Part shown: one piece after another, positions 9,578 to 18,612 of the stretch
Layout: every line of letters starts with the position of its first letter
How positions within the stretch are numbered: the stretch's first letter is position 1
DNA from: DATKZM01 sp035527975
GTDB lineage: Bacteria > Pseudomonadota > Alphaproteobacteria > JAPULJ01
Length of the DNA: 64,000 nucleotides
Direction of reading: 5' to 3'
Assembly: GCA_035527975.1 (NCBI GenBank)
Contig: DATKZM010000058.1
Coordinates: forward strand, 22,002-86,001
The notes under the pieces: generated by a model
What the model saw: only the letters and a program-made list of their open reading frames with translations
What the model was told of the DNA's origin: nothing
Databases searched by the model: none
Made by a program: the position numbers and the translations under genes

Positions 9578-11140
9578 ATGGCGATCGAACACCGTAACGC
9601 GCTGCCAACCGGCTATGAACTAGAGGGCTATCGCATCGAGGGCGTCCTCGGCCATGGCGGTTTCGGCATTACCTACCGCGCCACCGACCTTGCCAATGAA
9701 CGCCAGGTGGCGATGAAGGAATATCTGCCCGCCGGCTTTGCCACCCGCGACCCGGCGGTTTTCTCCGTGCATCCGACCGGGCCGGAGGATGCTGAGGATT
9801 TCAATTGGGGGCTGCAGCGCTTTGAGCAGGAAGCGCTCACGCTGGCCGCCTTCAACCATTCCAACATCGTGGCCGTGCACCGGTATTTCGAGGCCAACAG
9901 CACCGCTTACCTGGTCATGGAGTACGAGCGCGGCGACAGTCTCGCCTCCATCCTGGCGCGCGATGGGCCACTGCCCGAGGATGAAGTGCGCGAATTCCTC
10001 TATCCGCTGATGAACGGCCTGAGCCGCGTCCACAAGGCCGGCTTTCTGCATCGCGACATCAAGCCGGAGAACGTCTATATCCGCACCGACGGCACGCCGG
10101 TGCTGCTCGATTTCGGCTCGGCCCGCCATGCCGTGGGTGCGCGCAGCCAGAGCCTGACCTCGATCGTGTCCGGCGGCTACGCGCCTTTCGAGCAATATAT
10201 CGCCGACGGCCATCAGAGCCCGGCCTCCGACATCTATGCGCTCGGCGCCACGCTCTACCGAACAATCACCGGAAACAAACCGCCCGAGGCCACCGCCCGC
10301 ATCACCGACGATCCTTTCGTGCCTTCGCGCGCCGCGACAAAAAAAGGCTACAGCCCCGAACTGCTCGCCGCGGTCGACGCCGCCTTGCGGGTCCACGAGC
10401 GCGACCGTCCGCAGAACATCGAAGAGTTCGCCGACATTCTTGAAGGCCGCAGCGCGCCCCGCGCGATGGTCGATCCCGCCGCGGACGATGACGTAACCGT
10501 CCCGCCCAATGCGGTTGGTCATGCTGGCGCGCAGTCCGTAGCCAAGAGCGGCGGCAAGGGATTTCCCACCCGTCTGGTATTGATCGCGGTCGCGGCGATC
10601 GTTCTCGCCTCCGCCGGTGGCGGCGCCTACTACATCCTGCAGAAGAATGCCGAAGCGGCACGGCTCGCCGAGGAACGCCGAAAAGCCGAAGCCCGCCGCA
10701 CGGCCGAGGAGTTGCGTCAGCGCCAGGCCGAGGAACAACGCCGCAAGGCCGAGGAAGCACGCCGCCGGGCCGAAGAAGAAGCCGGTCGTCGCGGTGGCGG
10801 CAGCACCGCCGCGTTCAAACCCGGTATCAACGTCGTCTCTTTCCAGGTTCACAACGCCTGCCGCTATCCGATACGGGTCATCGTCCATGTGAAAACGACG
10901 GACGAAAAGTGGATCTTCACCAACTGGATCCAGATCAATCCCAAAGGCCGTTCGCGGCTTTTTCTGACAAAGAACCGGCACGTCTACTACACCGGCGTCT
11001 CGCTCAACGGGCGGCGCTCCTTCAACGCCAGCAACGGCAAAAACCCAAAGCGCCGCCTCAACGTACGCGGCACGATCCACACATTCGGGCATATCAACAC
11101 TGGGCCCAAATGGATCCGCTGGGTCCAGCGGCTTTGTTAG
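9578..11140 (+). CDS. Membrane-anchored Ser/Thr protein kinase with extracytoplasmic DUF1036-like domain
   Basis: A 520-aa Hanks-type kinase. Glycine loop GVLGHGGFG (about 22-30), ATP lysine K47 in VAMKEYLP, catalytic HRDIKPEN (158-165) and DFGSAR (178-183) are all present, so the kinase should be active. One transmembrane helix spans about 332-354; a charged EEAR-rich helix follows (about 357-402, probably coiled coil). The C-terminal 105 residues (FQVHNACRYPIRVIVHV, WIQINPKGRSRLFL, YYTGVSLNGR) resemble a DUF1036-like beta domain, likely periplasmic. It sits between the aryl-CoA ligase and the reductase operon. A paralogue at 16538 aligns without gaps through the kinase core but has another sensor domain. 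The signal sensed is unknown. Confidence 0.88.
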   Translation: MAIEHRNALPTGYELEGYRIEGVLGHGGFGITYRATDLANERQVAMKEYLPAGFATRDPAVFSVHPTGPEDAEDFNWGLQRFEQEALTLAAFNHSNIVAVHRYFEANSTAYLVMEYERGDSLASILARDGPLPEDEVREFLYPLMNGLSRVHKAGFLHRDIKPENVYIRTDGTPVLLDFGSARHAVGARSQSLTSIVSGGYAPFEQYIADGHQSPASDIYALGATLYRTITGNKPPEATARITDDPFVPSRAATKKGYSPELLAAVDAALRVHERDRPQNIEEFADILEGRSAPRAMVDPAADDDVTVPPNAVGHAGAQSVAKSGGKGFPTRLVLIAVAAIVLASAGGGAYYILQKNAEAARLAEERRKAEARRTAEELRQRQAEEQRRKAEEARRRAEEEAGRRGGGSTAAFKPGINVVSFQVHNACRYPIRVIVHVKTTDEKWIFTNWIQINPKGRSRLFLTKNRHVYYTGVSLNGRRSFNASNGKNPKRRLNVRGTIHTFGHINTGPKWIRWVQRLC

Positions 11141-11204
11141 CCACCGGCCGCGAAAATGTCGCCGGACCGGCGGCGCGCCTGGCAACCTGCCAAAGGCAAA
11201 TTTC

Positions 11205-11272
11205 TGGACAATCATTTCTCCGTTAATTAGTATGCATTACAAATAATTTGTGACACGAACTATTTGTAATGC
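11205..11272 (+). promoter_or_regulatory. Promoter with overlapping dyad operator upstream of 4-hydroxybenzoyl-CoA reductase genes
   Basis: TGGACA (11205-11210), 17-bp spacer and TAGTAT (11228-11233) form a sigma70-like promoter. Immediately downstream a perfect 12-bp inverted repeat GCATTACAAATA (11234-11245) and TATTTGTAATGC (11261-11272) straddles the expected transcription start. Inside it is a second, tighter palindrome ACAAATAATTTGT (11239-11251). The arrangement fits a repressor site controlling the hcr-type operon that starts at 11346. No regulator gene is adjacent. The kinase gene ends at 11140, so this gap belongs to the operon. Confidence 0.6.
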
Positions 11273-11345
11273 GCGTAGCCTGCCGGCGGGAGGCTGGCCC
11301 CGCGCGGCAACGCCTCAGTCGACGGCAATTGGGGGATATGGCTTC

Positions 11346-11825
11346 ATGTCCAAGCACATCGTCAGCTTCACGCTGAACGGACGGACGCATGACGGGATCG
11401 CGCCCGACAACCGTCTATTGCTCGACTATCTGCGCGAGACACTCGGCCTCACCGGCACCAAGACCGCGTGCGACGGCGGCGAATGCGGCGCCTGCACGGT
11501 CTTGGTCGACAACCAACCCCGTCTGTCCTGCCTCACCCTTATTGGGCAGGTCGAAGGCCGCAACGTCGAGACCGTTGAGGGACTGGGGACGCGCGGATTA
11601 TCGCCGGTCCAGGAGGGCTTTCACATGAAGCTCGGCGCTCAGTGTGGCGGCTGTACGCCCGGCTTCGTCATGGCGGCTGAAGGGCTACTGCGGCGCAATT
11701 CCGATCCCAACGTGGAAGAGATCCGCGACGCGCTCGGCAGCAACATCTGTCGCTGCACGGGCTATGTGAAGATCATCGAGGCGGTCCAGTACGCGGCCGA
11801 AAAGATGCGGGAGCAAGCGGCATGA
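11346..11825 (+). CDS. hcrC: 4-hydroxybenzoyl-CoA reductase, small [2Fe-2S] subunit (gamma)
   Basis: A 159-aa iron-sulfur subunit of the xanthine oxidase family. Eight cysteines form two [2Fe-2S] sites: plant-type C42, C47, C50 and C62, and the C100-x2-C103 with C135-x-C137 (NICRCTGY) helical domain. ATG 11346 starts the conserved MSKHIVSFTLNGR; an in-frame upstream start at 11250 lies in the operator region and adds unrelated residues. It passes electrons between the FAD subunit and the molybdenum subunit. Its stop overlaps the next gene (ATGA). Order gamma-alpha-beta and the Fe-S insert in the beta subunit identify the complex. Confidence 0.9.
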   Translation: MSKHIVSFTLNGRTHDGIAPDNRLLLDYLRETLGLTGTKTACDGGECGACTVLVDNQPRLSCLTLIGQVEGRNVETVEGLGTRGLSPVQEGFHMKLGAQCGGCTPGFVMAAEGLLRRNSDPNVEEIRDALGSNICRCTGYVKIIEAVQYAAEKMREQAA

Positions 11826-14170
11826 ACGAACAGGTCAAGCCGGTCCGCTCGATCGGCAAGCATGTGCCGATGGTGGACGGCCCGGAGAAAGTCTCCGGCC
11901 GCGCGCAATATACGGCCGACATCGCCGCGCCCGGCGCGCTCGCCGGACGCATTTTTCGCAGCCCCTACGCTCACGGCGAAATCGTCGCGGTCGACACCTC
12001 CGAAGCAGAGAAACTGCCGGGCGTCATCGCGGTGGTCACCGGAGCCGATTGCGACGTGACCTTCGGGGTGCTGCCGATCGCCTACAGCGAACACCCGATG
12101 GCCCGCGACAAGGTCCGCTACAAAGGCGAGCCGGTAGCCGCCGTCGCCGCCATCGACGACGCGACGGCGAAGGAAGCCATCCGTCGCATCAAGCTCACGG
12201 TCAAGGAGTTGCCGGCCTATTTCCACGCGCATGACGCGCTCGCCGAGGATGGGGTCGATCTGCATGAGAACCGGCCCGGCAATGTCGAGCGCGACGTGTT
12301 CTATGAACTGGGCGATGTCGATGAGGCTTTGGGCGCGGCCGACCTGGTCCTCGAGCGCGACTATTTCTGCCCCGAGGTCTGCCAGGCGCAGATGGAATTC
12401 CATGCCGCCGTGGCCGACTACGACCCGGTGCGCCAGCGCATGACGGTGCACGCCTCCACCCAGGTTCCCTTCTACGTCCATCTCCAGCTTGCCCGCGTGC
12501 TCGGCATGTCGAAGTCGCAGATCCGCGTGATCAAGCCCTTCGTCGCGGGCGGCTTTGGCTGCCGCACTGAGACGCTCAATGTCGAGCTGATCGCAGCACT
12601 CCTGGCGAAGAAGGCCGAGGGCAAGGTTCGCATGGTCGTGAGCCGCGAGGAGACCTTCATCACCCATCGCGGCCGGCCCGAGACCGAAGTCCGCCTGAAG
12701 ATGGGCATGACCAAGGCGGGCAGGATCACCGGCGTCGAATGCGAGACCTACCAGCGCGGCGGCGCTCATTCGGGCTACGGCGTGGTGACGATCCTCTACG
12801 CCGGGTCGATGATCTACGCGATCTATGACATCGCCGACGTGCGCTATATCGGCAAACGCGTGCTGACCAACACCCCGCCCTGCGGCGCTTTTCGCGGCCA
12901 CGGCACGGTCAATGTGCGCTTTGCTTTTGAAAGCCTGCTCGACGAGATGGCCGGCGAGCTTGGCCTCGACCCCTTCGCGGTGCGGCGCGCGAACCTGCTG
13001 GAAGCGCCGACCATCACCGCGAACGATCTGATGATCAACAGCTACGGCCTGCCGGAATGCATGGACTGGGCCGAGGCCGCCAGCGGCTGGACTGAGCGCA
13101 AAGGCAAGATGAAGAGCCCCGGCACGGGCAAGAAGAAGGGCCTCGGCATGGCCTGCTCGCATTACATCTCCGGCGCCTCCAAGCCGGTCAACTGGACGGG
13201 CGAGCCGCACGCCACGGTCAACATCAAACTCGACCATGACGGCTCGGTGGTGGTGCTCTCCGGCGCGGCGGAGATCGGCCAGGGCTCGTCGACCATTCTC
13301 GTGCAGACGGTCGCCGATGTGCTCGGCCTCGACATGAGCCGGGTCCGTGTCATCACCGGCGACAGCGAGGTCGTGCCCAAGGACAACGGCTCCTACTCCT
13401 CGCGCGTCACCTTCATGGTCGGCAATGCCGCAATCGAGGCGGCGCAGAACCTGAAGCGCGTGCTGGTCGAGGCCGCGGCGCGCAGGCTCGACGCAAGGCC
13501 CGACGACATCGACGTGCTGGGCGAGGTCTACCGGACCTCCTCCCAGGACCGGGGGCTTACCTTCGACGAGGTGGTGATCGAGGCGCTGAAGGACACCGGC
13601 ACGATCACAGTGAAGGGCAACTACAACACGATCCCGGAATCCTGGGGCGGCAACAAATATCGGGGCGCTGCGATCGGCGGCACGATGGGCTATTCCTACG
13701 CGGCGCAAGTCGTCGAGGTTACCGTGGATGAAGAGACCGGCGAGGTTACCGTCGACAAGGTCTGGGTCGCCCATGATTGCGGCAAGGCGCTCAACCGGCT
13801 CACCGTCGAGGGCCAGATCGAGGGCTCGGTCTGGATGGGCTTGGGCCAGGCGATGTCGGAGGAAACCGGCTATTACGACGGCCTGATGCTGGCCAACAAC
13901 CTGCTCGATTACCGGGTGCCGACAATCCAGGACTCGCCGCCCATCATCACGCATATCGTCGAATCGAACGATCCCAACGGCCCCTACGGCGCCAAGGAGG
14001 CGGGCGAAGGCTCGCTGGCGGGCTTCCTGCCGGCGGTCGCCAACGCCGTGGCCGACGCGATCGGCGTGCGCTGCCTCGATCTGCCGCTCACCCCCGACCG
14101 GGTGCTCGCCGCGATCGAGGGCAAGTCGAAGACCATGAAGGCCGCGCGCCGTCGCCGGGGGGCGCGCTGA
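11822..14170 (+). CDS. hcrA: 4-hydroxybenzoyl-CoA reductase, molybdopterin subunit (alpha)
   Basis: A 782-aa catalytic subunit of the xanthine dehydrogenase family, carrying the molybdenum cofactor. Visible marks are the N-terminal ASGRAQYTADI-like region, GGFGCRTETLNVELIAALLA, NTPPCGAFRGHGTVNVRFAFE, the QGSSTILVQTVADVLG motif and the C-terminal GPYGAKEAGEG containing the expected catalytic-site glutamate. It would reductively remove the para-hydroxyl of 4-hydroxybenzoyl-CoA to give benzoyl-CoA, a low-potential reaction. It overlaps the gamma gene by 4 nt and the beta gene by 1 nt, so stoichiometric translation is likely. A general aldehyde or xanthine dehydrogenase is the alternative, but the beta subunit argues against it. 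Confidence 0.9.
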   Translation: MNEQVKPVRSIGKHVPMVDGPEKVSGRAQYTADIAAPGALAGRIFRSPYAHGEIVAVDTSEAEKLPGVIAVVTGADCDVTFGVLPIAYSEHPMARDKVRYKGEPVAAVAAIDDATAKEAIRRIKLTVKELPAYFHAHDALAEDGVDLHENRPGNVERDVFYELGDVDEALGAADLVLERDYFCPEVCQAQMEFHAAVADYDPVRQRMTVHASTQVPFYVHLQLARVLGMSKSQIRVIKPFVAGGFGCRTETLNVELIAALLAKKAEGKVRMVVSREETFITHRGRPETEVRLKMGMTKAGRITGVECETYQRGGAHSGYGVVTILYAGSMIYAIYDIADVRYIGKRVLTNTPPCGAFRGHGTVNVRFAFESLLDEMAGELGLDPFAVRRANLLEAPTITANDLMINSYGLPECMDWAEAASGWTERKGKMKSPGTGKKKGLGMACSHYISGASKPVNWTGEPHATVNIKLDHDGSVVVLSGAAEIGQGSSTILVQTVADVLGLDMSRVRVITGDSEVVPKDNGSYSSRVTFMVGNAAIEAAQNLKRVLVEAAARRLDARPDDIDVLGEVYRTSSQDRGLTFDEVVIEALKDTGTITVKGNYNTIPESWGGNKYRGAAIGGTMGYSYAAQVVEVTVDEETGEVTVDKVWVAHDCGKALNRLTVEGQIEGSVWMGLGQAMSEETGYYDGLMLANNLLDYRVPTIQDSPPIITHIVESNDPNGPYGAKEAGEGSLAGFLPAVANAVADAIGVRCLDLPLTPDRVLAAIEGKSKTMKAARRRRGAR

Positions 14171-15183
14171 TGGATCCGCTGCACGACTTCGAGCTGCTCA
14201 AACCGACCACGCTCGACGAGATGGTGAAAGCCCGTCGCAAAGTACCAACCGCGCGCCTCATCGGCGGCGGCACAGACCTTTTGGTCAACATGCGTCGCGG
14301 CATCGAGACGCCGCAGACCCTGATCGACACCAACGGCGTCGCGGAGCTGACCGCCATCAAGGCCAGCACCAAGGGCTTCCAGATCGGCGCCTCGGCGACG
14401 ATCGCCTCGGTGGGACAGCATGAGAAACTACTTGAATATTTCCCCGCAATTGCCCAGGCAGCCAGCGCAATCGCCGGACCCACGCACCGGATGATGGGCA
14501 CAGTCGGCGGCAACCTTTGCCTCGACACACGCTGCATCTTCTATAATCAGAGCGAGTGGTGGCGTAGCGCCAACAATGACTGCCTAAAGACCGTAGGGGA
14601 GATTTGCCACGTGGCGCCCAAGTCGAAGGGCGTATGTTTTGCCACCTTCTCCGGCGATCTCGCCCCGGCGCTACTTCTTTACGACGCCGAGATCGATCTG
14701 GCGGGCCCCAAAGGCAAGCGCACCATGCCGCTGGCCAATCTCTACATAGGCTACGCCAAGCAGGACGGCTCCACCGGCGACGGCAAAAACTATCTCGCGC
14801 TCAAGCCCGGCGAGCTCGTCACTGCCGTGCGCGGCAAGAACACGGCCGGCCTGGTATCGGCCTATGACAAAATTCGGATCCGCCGCTCGATCGAATATCC
14901 GGTCGCCGGCGTTGCGGTGGCGCTGAAGCGCAAGGGCGATGCGCTCGCCGATCTTCGTGTTGCCATCACCGGCACCAATCCGCGCCCGGTGCGGCTTGAG
15001 GGCACGCAAGGCCTCTGCGGCGGTCCGCTAAGCGACGACGTCCTGGCCGGCCTCGACGGCCTCGTGCGCGATCAGATCATGGCGATGAAGACCACCTTCA
15101 CCCCCGGCATGTACCGCCGCCGCGTCGCCAATGTGCTGGCCAAGCGCATGGTGCGGCGGCTGTGGGACGCGGTGGGCAACTAA
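14170..15183 (+). CDS. hcrB: 4-hydroxybenzoyl-CoA reductase, FAD subunit with extra [4Fe-4S] insert (beta)
   Basis: A 337-aa FAD-binding subunit (CO-dehydrogenase-flavoprotein fold). FAD motifs are IGGGTDLLVNMRRG near residue 31 and TVGGNLC near 111. Residues 117-156 hold an insertion rich in cysteine: C117, C122, C138, C146 and C156, with NQSEWWRSANNDCLK between them. Ordinary xanthine dehydrogenase FAD subunits lack this; in 4-hydroxybenzoyl-CoA reductases it binds an additional [4Fe-4S] cluster used for low-potential electron input from ferredoxin. This is the strongest evidence for naming the complex. ATG 14170 shares its A with the preceding TGA. Confidence 0.92.
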   Translation: MDPLHDFELLKPTTLDEMVKARRKVPTARLIGGGTDLLVNMRRGIETPQTLIDTNGVAELTAIKASTKGFQIGASATIASVGQHEKLLEYFPAIAQAASAIAGPTHRMMGTVGGNLCLDTRCIFYNQSEWWRSANNDCLKTVGEICHVAPKSKGVCFATFSGDLAPALLLYDAEIDLAGPKGKRTMPLANLYIGYAKQDGSTGDGKNYLALKPGELVTAVRGKNTAGLVSAYDKIRIRRSIEYPVAGVAVALKRKGDALADLRVAITGTNPRPVRLEGTQGLCGGPLSDDVLAGLDGLVRDQIMAMKTTFTPGMYRRRVANVLAKRMVRRLWDAVGN

Positions 15184-15198
15184 CGGACAACACCCTCC

Positions 15199-16116
15199 TC
15201 ATCGCCCCCGCGCTTCGGCACGCGTCAGATAGATCGTGCTGCCGATCACCAGTGCCGCCCCAAACCAGACGAAGATGCTCACTGCCTCGCCGAACAGCAG
15301 GTATCCGGCTGCGGTGATCAACACCAGCCGGACGAAATCGAACGGCGCAACGAGGCTCGCATCGCCCAGCCGGTAGGCTTGCGTGATGCAGATATGCGCC
15401 ATCGCCGCCGTCACCCCGATGCCGATTACCAGCGGCAGTTCTTTCAGGCCGGGCGGGTTCCACCAGATGAGCGCAGGCGCGGCGGACACGATCACCAGCA
15501 CCAGGTTGGTGTAAAACACGATTGCGGTGACCCGCTCGGTCCGGGACAGCGCCTTGGAGACCGCGGCGCCGCCTCCGTAGAAGACCGCCGAGGCCAGTGC
15601 CGCGATCGCCGCCCAGGTAATTTCCGCGAAACCGGGGCGCAGGATGACCAACGCACCTGCGAAGCCGATCCCGACGACCAGCCAGCGCTGGACCGAGACG
15701 CGCTCACCCAACACCAGCGCCGCCAGCAGCACCGTCCACAAAGGGATCGTCGCATGGAGTGCGACCGCATCGGCCAGAACCATGCTGGCAACGGCATAGA
15801 TCCACGCCACCAACGCGATATAGGTAAGTACCCCGCGCGCGATCATCAGGGTTGGCTTCTTGGTCTTTAACTGGCCGATGCCGCGCGCCAGACCGCCGCG
15901 AAAAATCACCGGCAACATGACCAGAACCGAAACCACCGCCCGGTAGAAGGCGATATCGAGCGCCGTCATCGCATCGGACACGTACCGGATCATCACGATC
16001 ATCGCGGTGAAACAGCCCATCGCGCCCAATGCCCACAACGCCAATCGGACCGGATGGGGCGCCGGTGCGGCCGGCGGCCCGACGCGGGCCGGATCGGTAC
16101 TTGTCGGTTCATCCAT
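15199..16116 (-). CDS. DMT-superfamily (EamA) transporter
   Basis: A 305-aa inner-membrane protein with about ten hydrophobic segments and the duplicated EamA architecture. FYRAVVSVLVMLPVIF in the first repeat and HATIPLWTVLLAALVLGERVSVQRW before the midpoint are typical, as is the second-half ALVIGSTIYLTRAEAR end. A proline- and alanine-rich cytoplasmic N-terminus of about 22 residues precedes the first helix. EamA proteins export or import metabolites; substrate cannot be predicted. It is convergent with the reductase operon. Confidence 0.88.
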   Translation of the reverse strand: MDEPTSTDPARVGPPAAPAPHPVRLALWALGAMGCFTAMIVMIRYVSDAMTALDIAFYRAVVSVLVMLPVIFRGGLARGIGQLKTKKPTLMIARGVLTYIALVAWIYAVASMVLADAVALHATIPLWTVLLAALVLGERVSVQRWLVVGIGFAGALVILRPGFAEITWAAIAALASAVFYGGGAAVSKALSRTERVTAIVFYTNLVLVIVSAAPALIWWNPPGLKELPLVIGIGVTAAMAHICITQAYRLGDASLVAPFDFVRLVLITAAGYLLFGEAVSIFVWFGAALVIGSTIYLTRAEARGR

Positions 16117-16286
16117 GCGGGGCTGCTTCTGAAAGCTGGGTTGCCGCCGCCTCGATAGCGGTCCAGGCCCCGCCCCGCAATCCCAAGCGTGCGCGGGTCA
16201 GCCATACCCGCCGCGACAGATGGCCGGATCAATCCGGCAACGCGCCGGATCAGGATCGTCTCGGATCGCTATGACGCGATCATGCG

Positions 16287-16363
16287 CTAGTGTGATGGTT
16301 CTGAAGTTCGTCGCATCAATGTGACGAAGTTCGACGGCCGAACCACACTAGAAGCAAATATTT
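16287..16363. repeat. 77-bp palindromic repeat, copy 1 of 2
   Basis: This copy starts CTAGTGTGATGGTTC and ends with the complementary GAACCACACTAG followed by GAAGCAAATATTT. An inner near-palindrome TTCGTCGCAT/ATGTGACGAA lies between. A second copy of identical length occurs at 34310-34386. It sits in the 420-bp gap between the EamA gene and the second kinase; apart from it I see only a small CCGGAT/ATCCGG hairpin near 16224 and the kinase leader in that gap. Confidence 0.8.
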
Positions 16364-16537
16364 GGTGGCCTGCTTGTCCCGGAAGTTGGTGGGACGAATT
16401 TCCCGCGGCAGGACACCAAGCCCATCGACGATGGGCACGCAGATTTGATCGGCCGTCTGTTGAGCAACCCGCTCGAATTTCCTGTATACTCGATCCGCTC
16501 GGTGACTTGGCGGCGACACACACGATTCGGGAGGACT

Positions 16538-17995
16538 ATGGCCCCACGGACAAAAGACGCCTTGCCCCGAGGTCATCAATTCGAGGGCTACCGCTTTGAA
16601 GGCGTGCTCGGCACAGGCGCCTTCGGCATCACCTATCGTGCGCGCGAGATCGAGCTGGGACGCTGGGTGGCGATCAAGGAGTACTTCCCCCGCGAGTTGG
16701 TCAGCCGCGCAAAGAACGAGATTTCAGTCCGGCCAACGCATCGCGACGATAGCGAAACCTACAAATTCTGCGTCGACTGTTTTCGCGACGAGGCGAAGGT
16801 CCTCGTTAACTTCGATCACCCCAACATCATTTCTGTGTATCGCTACTTCATGGCGAATGGCACCGGCTATCTGGTGATGCCCTTCACCAAGGGAGAAACG
16901 CTGCAGGACCGTCTCGACCGGGACCGGACTCTGCCCGAGGACGATATTACCCAGCTTATGCTGCCCCTGCTGGACGGCCTTGAGCAGGTCCATGCAGCAG
17001 GGTTCCTGCATCGCGATATCAAGCCGAGCAATATCTTCATGCATGAGGATGGCACCCCGGTGCTGATCGATTTCGGCGCCTCGCTGCAAGCGGTGCGCGA
17101 CCGCCGCCGGGAAGCGGCGAGCCCGGTAACGCCGGGGTACTCCCCATTCGAGCAATACTCACCAAAAGGCAGGCACGGCCCCTGGACCGATATCTACGCT
17201 GTCGGCGCAACGCTCTATCACGCGATCAGCGGCGCACCGCCGCCGGATATATTCGAACGCATCGAAAATGATCGCATGGTGCCGGCGAGCGAGCTTGGCC
17301 GCGGTCATTACCGACCAACCTTGCTTGCCGCAATCGACAAAGCGCTGGAGCTTTCCCCGCACACGCGGCCGCAGGACGTGGTCACCTGGCGCGAGTCAAT
17401 CGAAAGCCGCTCACGACCGACCCCATCGGGCGACGCCGGCGGAAAGAAGCCAGCGGGCAAGGACAGCGACACGCTCTTCGCCTCTCCGGCCGAGGCGGCC
17501 ATCGCGGCGGCGGCGGCCGTGAAGGCGCGCCGAGCCGACGCCCCGCACCGGTCCCGCTGGATCGGCGCTGTCGTTATCCTTCTGATCGTCGCCGGCGTGG
17601 GCGCATATTATGGGCCCAAGCTGCTGGACCGGCAGCGCGCCAATCGGATCGCCGCCGCGCGCACCAAGATCGTCGGCACCTGGTGCTTTGAGAAAACGCG
17701 CTACCTCCAGGTCAAGATTTCCGATGGCCACATTCAAATGGTCAACCGCCGCCTCAACCGATCCTCAAACAAGTTCGTCTACAAGGCGGTCAAACTCGTG
17801 AATGGCGAGTTGACCGTTCAAACGTCGGGTCGCGGAACGCTGGGCGGCGTGAACTCGCACCTGGTGAAGGTGCGGGTCATGACCGGCGTCGGCGAGAAAG
17901 CCGCCCGCTTGCGCTGGGTGCCGGCCAAGACCGTGCTGAACGGCCAGGAAGTCGCGGCGGGCAATCCGGAAATCCTCATTCCCTGCGGCTCGTAA
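16538..17995 (+). CDS. Membrane-anchored Ser/Thr protein kinase, paralogue of the 9578 gene
   Basis: A 485-aa Hanks-type kinase. ATG 16538 follows GGGAGG and gives the same spacing as its paralogue: GVLGTGAFG at 22-30, K47 in VAIKEYFP, HRDIKPSN at 158-165 and DFGASL at 178-183. Activation-segment GYSPFEQY matches GYAPFEQY of the other copy. An alanine-rich linker leads to one transmembrane helix at about 341-358. The C-terminal domain (VGTWCFEKTRYLQVKI, KFVYKAVKLVNGELTV, ending PCGS) is a predicted beta-rich extracytoplasmic sensor with two cysteines, unlike the DUF1036-like domain of the paralogue. Function and signal are unknown. Confidence 0.87.
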   Translation: MAPRTKDALPRGHQFEGYRFEGVLGTGAFGITYRAREIELGRWVAIKEYFPRELVSRAKNEISVRPTHRDDSETYKFCVDCFRDEAKVLVNFDHPNIISVYRYFMANGTGYLVMPFTKGETLQDRLDRDRTLPEDDITQLMLPLLDGLEQVHAAGFLHRDIKPSNIFMHEDGTPVLIDFGASLQAVRDRRREAASPVTPGYSPFEQYSPKGRHGPWTDIYAVGATLYHAISGAPPPDIFERIENDRMVPASELGRGHYRPTLLAAIDKALELSPHTRPQDVVTWRESIESRSRPTPSGDAGGKKPAGKDSDTLFASPAEAAIAAAAAVKARRADAPHRSRWIGAVVILLIVAGVGAYYGPKLLDRQRANRIAAARTKIVGTWCFEKTRYLQVKISDGHIQMVNRRLNRSSNKFVYKAVKLVNGELTVQTSGRGTLGGVNSHLVKVRVMTGVGEKAARLRWVPAKTVLNGQEVAAGNPEILIPCGS

Positions 17996-18106
17996 ACGGC
18001 ACTGGCCTGGACCGCGCGCATATGCACGCGCGTATAGGGATCGCCGCGGGCCGCCGCGCGTATCAGGTCTGAGCGCGATCATGCGGTCAGCCTGGGGGAG
18101 AATTCA

Positions 18107-18490
18107 ATGAAACCTGCGGCAATATTCGCCGTGGCGGCTATTTTGGCTGGCAGCCTTGCCGGCTGCGCGGACACCTACCGGCCAATTGTCGACAGCCAGG
18201 GCGTCGATCAGGCGGAGTACGAGCGCGACCTCGCCGACTGCCGCGAATATGCAAGACGCGTCGATCCGGCCGGCAGCGCTGCCGAAGGCGGCCTCCTCGG
18301 CGGCGCCGTCGGCGCGGCGGTAGGCGCAGTCGTTGGCGCGCTCACGGGCAACGTCGCGAGGGGCGCGGCGATCGGCGCCGCGGGCGGGGCGACCGGCGGC
18401 GTCTTGCGGGGCGGGGTCCGCGGCGGCGTCCGCCAAAAACGTGTCCTTCGCCGTTGCCTTCGCGGCCGCGGCTACCGGGTCCTAGACTAG
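18107..18490 (+). CDS. Glycine-zipper lipoprotein
   Basis: A 127-aa small envelope protein. It begins with a lipoprotein signal peptide (MKPAAIFAVAAILAGSLAGC, lipobox LAGC, cysteine 20). A short polar region with AEYERDLADCREYA precedes a Gly/Ala-rich double glycine zipper (about residues 60-105: GGLLGGAVGAAVGAVVGAL, GAAIGAAGGATGG) that may insert in or lie on a membrane. The tail is basic (RQKRVLRRCLRGRGY). Similar proteins are widespread, of unknown role, often annotated as glycine zipper family. GGGAGAA upstream is a fitting ribosome site. Confidence 0.82.
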   Translation: MKPAAIFAVAAILAGSLAGCADTYRPIVDSQGVDQAEYERDLADCREYARRVDPAGSAAEGGLLGGAVGAAVGAVVGALTGNVARGAAIGAAGGATGGVLRGGVRGGVRQKRVLRRCLRGRGYRVLD

Positions 18491-18612
18491 CGACTTATGC
18501 GTACGCTTGTGTCTGGCGGACGCGGCCAGCCCCTTGCGCGGGGCGGAGCAAACGCATTGAATGGCGCCGGCCGCGCGGGCGACGGTGCGGTTTTGGGGGA
18601 CCGACCGACCGC

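Noticed and set aside
11762..13954. 730-codon reverse-strand frame over the hcrA gene
   Set aside because: Composition-driven antisense frame; the forward strand encodes a complete molybdopterin subunit.
18454..18612. 53-residue N-terminal extension of BenE
   Set aside because: Arginine-rich, overlaps the lipoprotein gene, and lacks similarity; ATG 18613 gives the family start.
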